Assembly (NCBI GenBank): GCA_040221975.1
Contig: JAVJWR010000027.1
Span: forward strand, 1 to 64,000
Direction of reading: 5' to 3'
Origin: Haliea sp040221975
GTDB lineage: Bacteria; Pseudomonadota; Gammaproteobacteria; Pseudomonadales; Halieaceae
Length of the DNA stretch: 64,000 nt
The position numbers and the translations under genes were made by a program. Positions 1-6,730 of this stretch are shown here, piece after piece. The notes beneath the pieces were generated by a model, which saw only the letters and a list, made by a program, of their open reading frames with translations, ran no database searches and was not told where the DNA came from. Each line of letters starts with the position of its first letter. Within the stretch, counting starts at the first letter, position 1.

Positions 1-84
1 TTGCGTCAGGGCTGATTGGCCATGATCGTCCATCCACTCTAAAAACAATCCCCTATATAAGATGCAGCCACCGCAAAGCGGTTC

Positions 85-143
85 AGATCAACAGACGTTT
101 ATACGCCATGCTTGCATGTCGAATAAACGCTAAGGTGTTAAAT
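85..143 (+). repeat. Possible attC site of a preceding cassette (or attI)
   Basis: GATCAAC (85-91) and GTTAAAT (137-143) bracket an imperfect inverted repeat (GTTTAT ... ATAAAC with inner ATGC/GCAT). This is the layout of an attC hairpin. The left core is degenerate, so it could also be the array's attI. The start codon at 142 overlaps the right core. Confidence 0.35.
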
Positions 144-438
144 GGCCCAGGAGATGGTCGTGGAATCACTTGAAGATTTGAGGAAAAGTATCGATAACAT
201 CGATAACGCGATTGTGGCTATGCTAGCTGAGCGCTTCAAGGTCACGAATCGGGTTGGGTATTTCAAAGCCAGCCATGGACTTCCTGCCAAAGACGGGGAT
301 CGTGAGGCGTTGCAGCATGCCCGAATTCAAGAGTTGTCGCGGCAGTATGGTCTCGATCCGGAGCTGGCTTCTTGCGTTCTTGATCAGGTTATCGCAAAGG
401 TTGTCGTAAACCATGAACAAATCGCCAAGGCCATTTAA
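142..438 (+). CDS. Chorismate mutase (AroQ class), integron cassette gene
   Basis: This 98-residue protein matches the AroQ chorismate mutase fold in length and helical pattern. AroQ enzymes convert chorismate to prephenate, the first step to Phe and Tyr. Residues matching the AroQ active site are visible: R14 in helix 1, R31, K42, and the D53-R54-E55 stretch, with a final amphipathic helix containing NHEQ. It has no fused dehydratase, dehydrogenase or DAHP synthase domain and no signal peptide, so it is a cytoplasmic stand-alone mutase. The ATG overlaps the preceding GTTAAAT core and the gene ends inside an attC site, so it is cassette cargo. The role could be aromatic amino acid or secondary metabolism; catalytic activity is inferred from the retained residues. 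Confidence 0.85.
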   Translation: MAQEMVVESLEDLRKSIDNIDNAIVAMLAERFKVTNRVGYFKASHGLPAKDGDREALQHARIQELSRQYGLDPELASCVLDQVIAKVVVNHEQIAKAI

Positions 439-513
439 CAAGCAGCGGCAATGCGCGGCCTGCGGCCGCCGGACTCGCCACTACGTGGCTCGCCGCTGCG
501 CTGAGCGTTACAT
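433..513 (+). repeat. attC site, cassette 1
   Basis: The left core ATTTAAC (433-439) is a perfect RYYYAAC followed by AAG; the right core is GTTACAT (507-513). The GC-rich interior is imperfectly palindromic (GCAGCGGC ... GCCGCTGC). The chorismate mutase stop codon lies within the left core. Confidence 0.85.
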
Positions 514-534
514 GGCCTTTGAAATGGAGATGTT

Positions 535-843
535 GTGGACGTAAAGGTTGAGGTCTACCGAAATAAGTTCATCGTTTACGCAAATGGGACCCCGAGAACT
601 CTGGTTCCAAAGTCACCATTTTCAACGTCGAGGCTGTTAGTCGGTAATTTTCAAGAAGCTGAGGAGTGCCTCCGGAATGGGTTCAAGGAAATGCGTATTA
701 GAACGTTCCCACGCTTCTTCAAACCAAAAGTTCACATATACCCGAAAGAAATGTCCGAAGGTGGGCTGTGTGGAGTTGAGCAGCGAGTACTTTATGAAGT
801 GGGTTACAGTGCCGGGGCCAAGAGTGTAGAGATTCATGAGTAG
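535..843 (+). CDS. Cassette protein of unknown function
   Basis: This 102-residue protein starts at GTG, placed behind a GGAG ribosome site (526-529). I do not recognise the family. The C-terminal third (KPKVHIYPKEM, EGGL, then GYSAGAKSVEIHE) vaguely resembles the beta-alpha-beta segment of MreB/actin-like proteins, but the protein is far too short to be an MreB. No signal peptide or membrane span is visible, so it should be cytoplasmic. It sits between two attC sites, as expected of a single-gene cassette, and probably depends on an upstream promoter. Confidence 0.7.
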   Translation: MDVKVEVYRNKFIVYANGTPRTLVPKSPFSTSRLLVGNFQEAEECLRNGFKEMRIRTFPRFFKPKVHIYPKEMSEGGLCGVEQRVLYEVGYSAGAKSVEIHE

Positions 844-848
844 CAGCC

Positions 849-906
849 ATGTAACAAGAAAGGGCTTGGGACGCCGTAACCGGCGCCCCAGCCTTAAGCG
901 TTATGT
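849..906 (+). repeat. attC site, cassette 2
   Basis: Left core ATGTAAC (849-855) followed by AAG, right core GTTATGT (900-906). The interior contains GGGCTTGGGACGCCG and its near inverse CGGCGCCCCAGCCTT, so the site can fold into the expected hairpin. Confidence 0.8.
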
Positions 907-912
907 ATCTAA

Positions 913-1266
913 ATGATTCGGCGCACCTTCAACATTCTGACCGTAGCAGTCGCAATCTTTTTCGGGGTCTTGGTTATATTGGCGGTTCCATCGTTCTTCG
1001 ATCCTGCGTTCGAGGTAGTGAATAAAACGACGCTGCCAGTTTTCGTTGTCGCAGAATGGCGAAATGAAGAGAAGGAACTTGGCAACATTGCCCCAATGTC
1101 CTCCTACGAATTCAGCGTAAACGACGAAGCCGCGATGAAATTACGTGTCCGCTATCCTGGGGGGGCGGAGACCGAATCCGAGCCGATCTACTTCACGAGT
1201 GGAATACAGGTGATAGCTATGATTACAATTGATGCAATCAAAGTAAGGTACGACCATGAAACATAA
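913..1266 (+). CDS. Small single-pass membrane protein, cassette gene
   Basis: This 117-residue protein has an N-terminal hydrophobic helix at about residues 7-27 after two arginines, consistent with an uncleaved signal anchor. A mainly beta extracytoplasmic domain follows, and a second hydrophobic stretch (IQVIAMITIDAI) lies near the end. I do not recognise the family. The stop codon TAA (1264-1266) is embedded in the left core of the following attC site, which is typical of tightly packed cassettes. Confidence 0.7.
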   Translation: MIRRTFNILTVAVAIFFGVLVILAVPSFFDPAFEVVNKTTLPVFVVAEWRNEEKELGNIAPMSSYEFSVNDEAAMKLRVRYPGGAETESEPIYFTSGIQVIAMITIDAIKVRYDHET

Positions 1267-1398
1267 CAAATCGGTCAAGCCGTTCGTCGCTTTGCTCCGC
1301 ACTCGGACGGCTGGTCCTCCGCGGCTTGTTGCGCATGGCTTCGCCATTAATGCGCAAACGCCGCTCCACACTAGCCGCCGCTCACCTCGGCGTTAAAT
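1261..1398 (+). repeat. attC site, cassette 3 (long form)
   Basis: Left core ACATAAC (1261-1267), right core GTTAAAT (1392-1398, a perfect GTTRRRY). At 138 bp it lies near the upper end of known attC lengths, with long imperfect inverted repeats (GCGGCTTGTTGCGC ... GCGCAAACGCCGC). The right core contains the ccdB stop codon on the other strand. Confidence 0.8.
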
Positions 1399-1710
1399 GC
1401 CAGTCAGCGCGAAATCCAGTGCGGTAACTATTTCCTCTCTTAAATGGCTGAGGGAACCAATAGGCTTTTTCAAAGCCTTGGCAGGCATGGATGCAATCTG
1501 AGGTATGAGCAGAAGAAGTTCCTCCCCGTCGTATGTGACCGTTGGTGTAAGCCTTTCCATTTTTTCATTTCTAAAGTCGGCTAATCGCCCAAGTGGAAGC
1601 ACTATTCGCGTAGCTATTTCGGAGATGACGCTGCTTTGAATATCCATTATAAAGGGGTAGGCTCGGCGAGTAGTTTTGCTCGGATTCTCATAAACATCAA
1701 ACTGCGGCAT
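1393..1710 (-). CDS. ccdB: CcdB-family toxin (gyrase poison), reverse-oriented cassette
   Basis: The 105-residue product begins MPQFDVYENPS and ends ALDFALTGI, the pattern of the CcdB family, whose C-terminal residues contact GyrA. CcdB traps DNA gyrase on cleaved DNA unless CcdA binds it. I used the ATG at 1710 rather than the TTG one codon earlier. This ATG overlaps the ccdA stop as TGATG, so the two are translationally coupled. The gene runs against the usual cassette direction, and its TAA (1393-1395) lies in the attC right core. Such TA cassettes commonly carry their own promoter and stabilise large arrays. Confidence 0.9.
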   Translation of the reverse strand: MPQFDVYENPSKTTRRAYPFIMDIQSSVISEIATRIVLPLGRLADFRNEKMERLTPTVTYDGEELLLLIPQIASMPAKALKKPIGSLSHLREEIVTALDFALTGI

Positions 1711-1955
1711 CAAAATTCCTTGTATTCCTCGCCAAAACAGCCGTGCTCCTCGACGAACTCGTTATATGCTCTAATAGCGCTTCGGTTCTCGGCGGCCCAT
1801 TTTCCGGAGTTAGCCTCGGCCAGCCTGGCTTGCAATGCCTGTTCCAGAGTTGCAGAAAGGTTTATGTTCAGTGCTCTGGATTTGCTCAGCAGATCACTAT
1901 TTAAGCTAAGATTTGTGGCTTTCTTGGGAGCATCTGTATCAAAAAGGCGGTTCAT
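1710..1955 (-). CDS. ccdA: CcdA-family antitoxin
   Basis: This 81-residue protein has an N-terminal ribbon-helix-helix DNA-binding domain (KKATNLSLNSDLLSKSRALN), as in F-plasmid CcdA. The acidic, flexible C-terminal tail (EFVEEHGCFGEEYKEF) is the part that wraps CcdB. It lies first in the ccdAB operon, the normal order for autoregulated type II systems. Like F-plasmid CcdA, it should repress its own promoter as a CcdA-CcdB complex. Both cassette ends are attC sites (1261-1398 and 2017-2070). Confidence 0.9.
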   Translation of the reverse strand: MNRLFDTDAPKKATNLSLNSDLLSKSRALNINLSATLEQALQARLAEANSGKWAAENRSAIRAYNEFVEEHGCFGEEYKEF

Positions 1956-1975
1956 CTATGATTCCTCCAAACGAT

Positions 1976-1987
1976 ATACCTCGGTAT
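1976..1987. promoter_or_regulatory. Candidate ccdAB operator
   Basis: ATACC-TC-GGTAT is a perfect 5-bp inverted repeat with a 2-nt centre, 21 bp upstream of the ccdA start. The position suits autorepression by CcdA; binding is inferred. Confidence 0.4.
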
Positions 1988-2016
1988 TATGCGCACTCCA
2001 ATGCGCATTGTAAAGC

Positions 2017-2070
2017 ATTTAACAAATCAAGGCTGGCGGACGCTGCGCGCGGCAGCTTGAAGCGTTATGC
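2017..2070 (+). repeat. attC site, cassette 4
   Basis: Left core ATTTAAC (2017-2023) followed by AAATCAAGG, right core GTTATGC (2064-2070). The interior has CTGGCGGACGCTGCGCG and GCAGCTTG arms. A compact site of 54 bp. Confidence 0.85.
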
Positions 2071-2085
2071 GTTTTGGATCGAATA

Positions 2086-2435
2086 ATGTCACTCACTGAA
2101 AGATTGAAAAAAACAAGGAAGGAACAGAACAGGGTGTTTCCCAAGCTCAGGTTGCTCTATTTGTTGGTGTGTCTCAGGGAAGCATTGCTCAAATCGAGGA
2201 CGGAACAACAAAGCGTTCTGTCCATATCCCCAAGATCGCTGAGTTCTTGGGAGTAACTCCATCGTGGTTGGAGTACGGTGACGGAGAAAAACAGAGCTCA
2301 GGAATCAATCTAGAGACCGATGAAAAGGCATTGATCTCTAACTTTCGGCGCCTCAACGCTGAAGACAAAAAGGCGGTCTCTAAAATAGTGAAGGCTCTGA
2401 GCCTGGATACCTATGGCAGTCAAAAAGACGCATAA
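2086..2435 (+). pseudogene. XRE-family regulator, frameshifted by a 5-bp duplication
   Basis: The 5' frame encodes MSLTERLKKTRKEQN and then goes out of register. The +1 frame resumes QGVSQAQVALFVGVSQGSIAQ and runs through a phage-repressor-like helix-turn-helix to a stop at 2433-2435. The break coincides with AACAG repeated in tandem at 2123-2127 and 2128-2132. Removing one copy restores a continuous protein of about 115 residues with a complete XRE HTH. A shorter product could start at GTG 2169 but would lack helices 1 and 2. It sits between attC sites, so this is an inactivated or phase-varying cassette gene. Confidence 0.8.
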
Positions 2436-2492
2436 CAAGTACGGGCAAGAGGGACAGCCACTCCGTGGCTGCCCTTGCCGAAGGAGTTAGGT
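2430..2492 (+). repeat. attC site, cassette 5
   Basis: Left core GCATAAC (2430-2436), right core GTTAGGT (2486-2492, perfect GTTRRRY). The interior is a good palindrome: GGGCAAGAGGGACAGCCAC opposite GTGGCTGCCCTTGCC. Confidence 0.85.
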
Positions 2493-2497
2493 GGCAT

Positions 2498-2878
2498 ATG
2501 CCTGACTACGATTGGGAGTGTGGCGTTTGTGGAAAATCCAATAGGTCAAGCGAGACTATTTGCCCCGGATGTAACTCACCGCCGAATTTGACAGGGTTAG
2601 AGATTGAGGCGCGTCGATCCGGCGCGCCAAATGTCAAAGCATATCTTCTCTCCCAGTATCGTAAGAAAGCGCAAGATCCTTATGTAAAGGATATGGTTAA
2701 ATGCTTTGTCATGTTTTTTCTAGTATTCGGACTACTTACGCTTTCCATCTGGCTAGAATCCATGGCCCTGATGTTAATATCAATTCCGCCTTTTCTATAT
2801 ATGTTCATCTTTTTTTGGAGAGTTTCGTGGAGAATGATTAGATACTTTTTTACTGGTAAGCCATATGAGCGCGTATAA
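2498..2878 (+). CDS. Zinc-ribbon membrane protein, cassette gene
   Basis: The 126-residue product has an N-terminal four-cysteine zinc ribbon: WECGVCGKSN, then ICPGCNSPP, two CxxC pairs about 14 residues apart, resembling RanBP2-type fingers. Two hydrophobic helices follow at about residues 66-86 and 88-110, with a basic C-terminus. The ATG at 2498 lies just past the preceding attC. An earlier in-frame start (2465) would sit inside the attC hairpin and is unlikely. The likely topology is a cytosolic ribbon tethered to the inner membrane. The function is unknown. Confidence 0.75.
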   Translation: MPDYDWECGVCGKSNRSSETICPGCNSPPNLTGLEIEARRSGAPNVKAYLLSQYRKKAQDPYVKDMVKCFVMFFLVFGLLTLSIWLESMALMLISIPPFLYMFIFFWRVSWRMIRYFFTGKPYERV

Positions 2879-2880
2879 AC

Positions 2881-2950
2881 ACCTAACAAATCAAGCCACG
2901 CGAACGTTAAAACCGCTGCGCGGTTTCACCCGCAACTGTGGGCGTTAGCT
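2881..2950 (+). repeat. attC site, cassette 6
   Basis: Left core ACCTAAC (2881-2887, perfect RYYYAAC), right core GTTAGCT (2944-2950). The interior holds an AACCGCTGCGCGGTTT hairpin. Confidence 0.85.
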
Positions 2951-2955
2951 TTCCT

Positions 2956-3294
2956 ATGAGAGATCGCACAATAACAATTGGATATGGATTTACTGCTTTA
3001 GCGGTGATAGCGTTTATTTATTATATAGTGAGCGGGCTTTCAGGTAGGGATATTTCCAGGCTTGAGGGCGGCGTGATATTCACTGTCATTTATATTAGTT
3101 TTGGCATTCAAGCATTACTTAATTATCTGGCAGGCAACAAGGTATGGTTGCCATTTGGTAACACCTTAATTGATGCTCCCGCTGGAGAAACAGAGGATAG
3201 CAATAGATGGCCTATCGCGGTGGTAGCTTTCGTATATATATTTCTGGGCTTTGTAGCTCTACTGGCTTTTCTGTCGGTGAAGCTAACAAGGTAA
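2956..3294 (+). CDS. Three-helix membrane protein, cassette gene
   Basis: This 112-residue protein has three predicted membrane helices at about residues 7-26, 38-58 and 88-108, with a short polar loop (PAGETEDSNR) between the second and third. No conserved motif is recognised. The ATG at 2956 follows the attC right core by 5 bp. A start further upstream (2938) would fall inside the attC. The 3' end of the gene overlaps the next attC left core. The sequence is visibly more AT-rich than the catabolic genes after 8 kb, as expected of captured cassette cargo. Confidence 0.7.
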   Translation: MRDRTITIGYGFTALAVIAFIYYIVSGLSGRDISRLEGGVIFTVIYISFGIQALLNYLAGNKVWLPFGNTLIDAPAGETEDSNRWPIAVVAFVYIFLGFVALLAFLSVKLTR

Positions 3295-3379
3295 TCATGT
3301 CGCCCGCAAAAAGCGCGGGCTGAGACAGCCTACTCGCCGCTTTACTCTGTTTCGGCTGCCCCATATTACGGCGTTAACT
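3281..3379 (+). repeat. attC site, cassette 7
   Basis: Left core AGCTAAC (3281-3287), right core GTTAACT (3373-3379). The interior contains CGCCCGCAAAAAGCGCGGGC, a hairpin, and further imperfect arms. Confidence 0.75.
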
Positions 3380-3382
3380 GCC

Positions 3383-3934
3383 ATGAAGAACACACTACTT
3401 GCCGCACTGGTTTTTTCATTGATCTCGAGTCTAGCGGTTGGATATACGCCAAACTTTGATTCAATGACTGATGATGAATTATGGGATTCTTCAGACTATG
3501 TTGGTGTTGTAACTATCGTCAAAGGTCAGTATGTCGTATCCAAGGGGTATATATTAGAATCCAAAGTTGAAATGACCTTGAAGGGCAGCCCCGTAAAAAA
3601 ACTGACGATAAATGCCCTTTTTCCACAGCCGGATGTTCCAAATCATCTGGGTGAAATGTATCTAGTATTTTTGAAGCATGTAAGTGGCAATAAATTTGAA
3701 ATAATGAGGGAGCAAGTTTCCGTGGTGAAAATCTACCGGGCCGAACTTCAAGATAAAGAAAATGTGGCGCGGGCTGTAGAATCATACGGCAAAGATTTTG
3801 CCTCAATGTATGAATACGGCGGTCATATTTGGGCTGCAATATGCCGTGAGAGCAAAGAACCAACGATCTGTTCGGCCTACATTTCTTCGGCTAGCACTGC
3901 ATTTAACAAAGCATTACAGCGGACGAGCCGCTGA
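3383..3934 (+). CDS. Secreted protein of unknown function, last cassette of the array
   Basis: The 183-residue product starts with a clear Sec signal peptide (MKNTLLAALVFSLISSLAVG, cleavage near residue 20-21) and continues as a soluble periplasmic or secreted domain rich in beta strands. It has two cysteines near the C-terminus (AAICRES, TICSAY) that could form a disulfide. The ending NKALQRTSR is translated attC sequence, a common feature of cassette proteins whose reading frame runs into the recombination site. I do not recognise the domain. Confidence 0.75.
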   Translation: MKNTLLAALVFSLISSLAVGYTPNFDSMTDDELWDSSDYVGVVTIVKGQYVVSKGYILESKVEMTLKGSPVKKLTINALFPQPDVPNHLGEMYLVFLKHVSGNKFEIMREQVSVVKIYRAELQDKENVARAVESYGKDFASMYEYGGHIWAAICRESKEPTICSAYISSASTAFNKALQRTSR

Positions 3935-3948
3935 ATGCGGCGTTAACG
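3901..3948 (+). repeat. attC site, cassette 8 (array end)
   Basis: Left core ATTTAAC (3901-3907) followed by AAAGC, right core GTTAACG (3942-3948), with CAGCGGACGAGCCGCTG between. No further attC is seen before the FAH gene, so the array appears to end here. Confidence 0.8.
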
Positions 3949-3976
3949 TCCGCTCCTGGCCGTAGGTGGCGGCTCT
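3945..3976 (+). repeat. Copy A of a short dispersed repeat
   Basis: AACGTCCGCTCCTGGCCG followed by GGTGGCGGCT resembles 6017-6063 (16 of 18 bases identical in the first block and 10 of 10 in the second, with different spacing). It adjoins the array end and may mark its edge. Confidence 0.4.
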
Positions 3977-4103
3977 GGAGTTGAGATGGCGCTCTAAAAG
4001 AGAGCAGCTTGTCCTAAAAGCGGCCTCTCACGCTATGCTGCTACTGACTTTGGTTTTAAAATTGGCTCGTGTGTAACATTAGACAATCGCACCGAGAATA
4101 GAG

Positions 4104-5150
4104 ATGAAATGCATGAGATTTTTCGTCCGCACACTAGCGGTGCTGATCGTATCGACCGCTGCGATCGCCGCCTACAGTTATTACGTCTCCCGCCCCGTCG
4201 TGGACACCAACTGGGACGCCGCGCCGCCTCAGCTCATCGCAGATCCTGCTTTGGCGCTAACGTTCGCACGTACGGCCTCGTCCATTATACGGATCACCCG
4301 GCATAAAGGTGACGATGTCGAGGGAGTCGACATCACTGCTGGACTCGGCGACACCAGCGATCTGATCGAAGCTTACGCCCGGCTGGGCTACGAGGGCCTT
4401 GCTGCAATAACTGGCAAAACGGTCAGCATCCCGGTTCATGACCTGCTGCTGCCAGTGGACTTCCACTACCCTCACATCGCGGTTGGCACAAATTATAACG
4501 AGCATGCTGAAGAGGTTTACCTGAACGACCCGCCATTCCTGTTTCCGAAGCTGGCAAGGGCGAGCGTGTGGAACGACCCGGTAACCTTCCACCCACGGCT
4601 AGACTTCGAGGCCGAGCTTGCAATGGTACCGCTTGCTGATATCGACTCTCCCGATGACCGTGTTGAATATGCTCTAGTGCTTTGCAACGATTTCACTGAT
4701 CGCTGGACCCTCCTACGCCAGCTTGATTTTAGCGAGCCGATGGGCACCACGGGCTTCGCGTCTGGCAAAGGTCGACCCACTTTCCTGCCCGCCGGCTACC
4801 TGTTTGTGATCCCGAGGTCAGCCAAGTTTTACGAGAAGATCTCGCTGGAGCTTGCTGTGAACGGTGTGGCGCGACAACGGTTTACCGCCAGCGAAATGAT
4901 CCTGAAGGTGGACGACATAGTGCGCCAGGCGTTCTCCCATGGGGGGCGCACGTTTCTGGATGGCGAGGAGCCTGTGAGTCTGCTTCCGATAGGCTTCATC
5001 CCGCGTGGCTCGCTGATTCTGACCGGCACTGCTGCCGGCGTGTTGTTTAAACCCGTGAATATATGGAATCAGGATTTTTACCTGCAACGCGGGGATCGAG
5101 TTATTACCAGGGCCACCTTTCTGGGGCATCTGGACAACCGCATCGAATAG
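4104..5150 (+). CDS. Membrane-anchored fumarylacetoacetate hydrolase (FAH) family protein
   Basis: The 348-residue protein has an N-terminal signal anchor (about residues 8-27) followed by an FAH-type domain. Family marks are visible: GTNYNEHAEE (the GxNYxxHxxE entry motif), DFEAELA (the acidic metal-binding triad DxExEL), NDFTDR, and a late PRGSLILTGTAAGV. Known members cleave C-C bonds, decarboxylate or hydrate acylpyruvate-like substrates with Mg2+ or Mn2+. An N-terminal membrane anchor is unusual because most FAH enzymes are soluble and cytoplasmic, so this one probably faces the periplasm. It is a single gene just downstream of the cassette array with no attC after it. The substrate is unknown. 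Confidence 0.8.
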   Translation: MKCMRFFVRTLAVLIVSTAAIAAYSYYVSRPVVDTNWDAAPPQLIADPALALTFARTASSIIRITRHKGDDVEGVDITAGLGDTSDLIEAYARLGYEGLAAITGKTVSIPVHDLLLPVDFHYPHIAVGTNYNEHAEEVYLNDPPFLFPKLARASVWNDPVTFHPRLDFEAELAMVPLADIDSPDDRVEYALVLCNDFTDRWTLLRQLDFSEPMGTTGFASGKGRPTFLPAGYLFVIPRSAKFYEKISLELAVNGVARQRFTASEMILKVDDIVRQAFSHGGRTFLDGEEPVSLLPIGFIPRGSLILTGTAAGVLFKPVNIWNQDFYLQRGDRVITRATFLGHLDNRIE

Positions 5151-5448
5151 GTACTGCGCTTACCTATTTCGAGCCAAATGCCATGGAATAAGTTCTTGTT
5201 TCGTATGACCAACTCTTGCACAGGCGGGCCGCTAAAGTTGGTTAATCCTGCCCCTTGCTCAGGGACGTTCTGAGGTGGAAGCAGCCAAGTCCGCTATCGC
5301 CTACTGTGCGACGTTTGGCCGCTACCAATACGACAATGGTTGTCAGACCGAAGCGATCTACAGCAATAGCCGACTTCCCCCTACACGATCTAGTTAAAAA
5401 GAGCATAGAATGTGCAGTTCCGGTGTCACAAAGGCAGGGCTTTTGCGC
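5151..5448. other. Intergenic region without recognisable genes
   Basis: About 300 bases between the FAH gene and the next gene. A short open frame around 5274-5394 (VEAAKSAIAYCATFGRY ...) reads like protein but has no clear start site or known family, so I do not call it. Confidence 0.4.
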
Positions 5449-5919
5449 ATGAACTGGGAAATGATTTCGGCTGTTGTAGACAGCATTGGAGCCTTAGCGG
5501 TGGTTGCCTCGCTCATATTCTTGGGTATTCAGGTTCGAGCACAAAACCACGAGCGCCGCGTGGCATCAGTGCATGAGATCAACGAGGCCTATCGTACTAT
5601 GCTGTCGTCATTGTGCGAGCCGGATCTCGCCGCCATAGTGGTTAAGGGGCTTGATGGATATGCTACGCTGGACCCTGTCGAAAGGATTCAAATGGTGTCC
5701 TACTTTATCGGCGGTCTGAAACTCTGCGAGGAGGCCTACTATCAATATCAACAAGGGCGGCTCGACCGGTTTTATTGGGAGGGTATGTTGCGCCAACTAG
5801 AAGATACGATGAGTTCAGATGCGTCGCGCAACGTATGGAGCCTGCGTCGCCATCAATTTGGTGATGAGTTTCGCTCGCTTGTGGATGGCCTGCCCCAGAA
5901 ACAGAACACGTTGTGGTAG
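5449..5919 (+). CDS. Membrane-anchored protein of unknown function
   Basis: From the ATG at 5449 the product is 156 residues. One N-terminal membrane helix (ISAVVDSIGALAVVASLIFL, about residues 4-23) is followed by a helical soluble domain rich in charged and aromatic residues. This layout occurs in a common group of small gammaproteobacterial hypothetical proteins, but I cannot assign a name. A longer frame from 5410 lacks support. It is convergent with the recombinase gene and a hairpin lies between them. Confidence 0.65.
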   Translation: MNWEMISAVVDSIGALAVVASLIFLGIQVRAQNHERRVASVHEINEAYRTMLSSLCEPDLAAIVVKGLDGYATLDPVERIQMVSYFIGGLKLCEEAYYQYQQGRLDRFYWEGMLRQLEDTMSSDASRNVWSLRRHQFGDEFRSLVDGLPQKQNTLW

Positions 5920-6016
5920 CGGCTCTTGGCAAATAGCGACGGTCGAGATTAAGCAATTCCGGGCTAAGCCAACGACCGCCTTGAGGTGACTCCCGGCGCT
6001 AATTGGCATTGAGTTC

Positions 6017-6066
6017 AACGTCAGCTCTTGGCCGATAATCGCCTAACCGGAAAGGTGGCGGCTTAG
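6017..6066 (+). repeat. Copy B of a short dispersed repeat
   Basis: AACGTCAGCTCTTGGCCG and GGTGGCGGCT match copy A at 3945-3976, with about 18 extra bases between the blocks. The role is unknown; it brackets the FAH/hypothetical gene pair together with copy A. Confidence 0.4.
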
Positions 6067-6078
6067 AGAACGCCGCCA
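6056..6078. terminator. Hairpin between convergent genes
   Basis: TGGCGGC (6056-6062) and GCCGCCA (6072-6078) form a 7-bp stem with a 9-nt loop. It lies between the converging 5919 and 6101 gene ends and lacks a clear T tract on either strand. Confidence 0.45.
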
Positions 6079-6100
6079 ATCTGAAAATGATTGCCCAGAG

Positions 6101-6727
6101 CTATATTTCGGTCTGTTCTGCCAGTTCCAGAGCGTCGTCTACTTCGATACCAAGGTATCTGACCGTGCTTTCCAGCTTCGTATGGCCGAGCAGCAATTGA
6201 ATTGCTCTCAGATTTTTGGTTCGCTTATAAATCAGGGTTGCTTTGGTTCCACGCAATGAGTGGGTGCCGTAATCTTCAGGTTGCAAGCCAATTTGTGCAA
6301 CCCATGACTTTACAATTCGCGCATACTGTCTGGTACTGAGATGGGCGCAGCGGTGGATGCGACTTGGAAACAGATAATCTTCGGAAGTCAGCTTTTTCGA
6401 TTCGATCCAGGTTGCTAAAGATTCCCGCGTCTGCTGAGTGATTTCGAACTTTACCGGTTGTAACGTTTTCTGTTGGATTACCATCGCTCGTTTCAGGATG
6501 TTGGCACCTTGCGCGACGTCTCTTACCTTCAGTTTCACGAAGTCGGAACTTCTGAGCTTGCTATCGATGGCCAGGTTGAGCAAGGCGAGGTCGCGATGGT
6601 GGTTGGCGATTTCGAGCCTGACGCGAAGTGCCCAGATTTCTCTGAGTTTAAGTGGTGGCTTTTGGCCGACCACTCTGCCTTTGTTCCAGGTGCTTCATTG
6701 GTGTAAGCGTTCATTGACGTTTGCCAT
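6101..6727 (-). pseudogene. Short tyrosine recombinase with an early in-frame stop
   Basis: The gene encodes the catalytic domain of a tyrosine recombinase: SSDFVKLKVRD (first Arg region), GTHSLRGTKATL (HxxR), LLGHTKLESTVRYLG (His and nucleophile Tyr). It belongs to a widespread group of about 200-residue integrases that lack the long N-terminal arm domain. An ATG at 6725-6727 behind GGAGGG opens MANVNERLHQ, then hits TGA at 6695-6697 where STWNKGRVVGQKPP follows. A Trp codon (TGG) is the expected ancestor. Translation could restart at GTG 6671-6673, giving 190 residues with the catalytic core intact, so activity is not excluded. It is not IntI: no IntI-specific insertion is visible. Confidence 0.75.
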
Positions 6728-6730
6728 TAT

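Noticed and set aside
6101..6727. The tyrosine recombinase as the integron integrase (IntI)
   Set aside because: It is too short, lacks the IntI-specific insertion and belongs by motif to a different short integrase group. It also lies more than 2 kb past the last attC.
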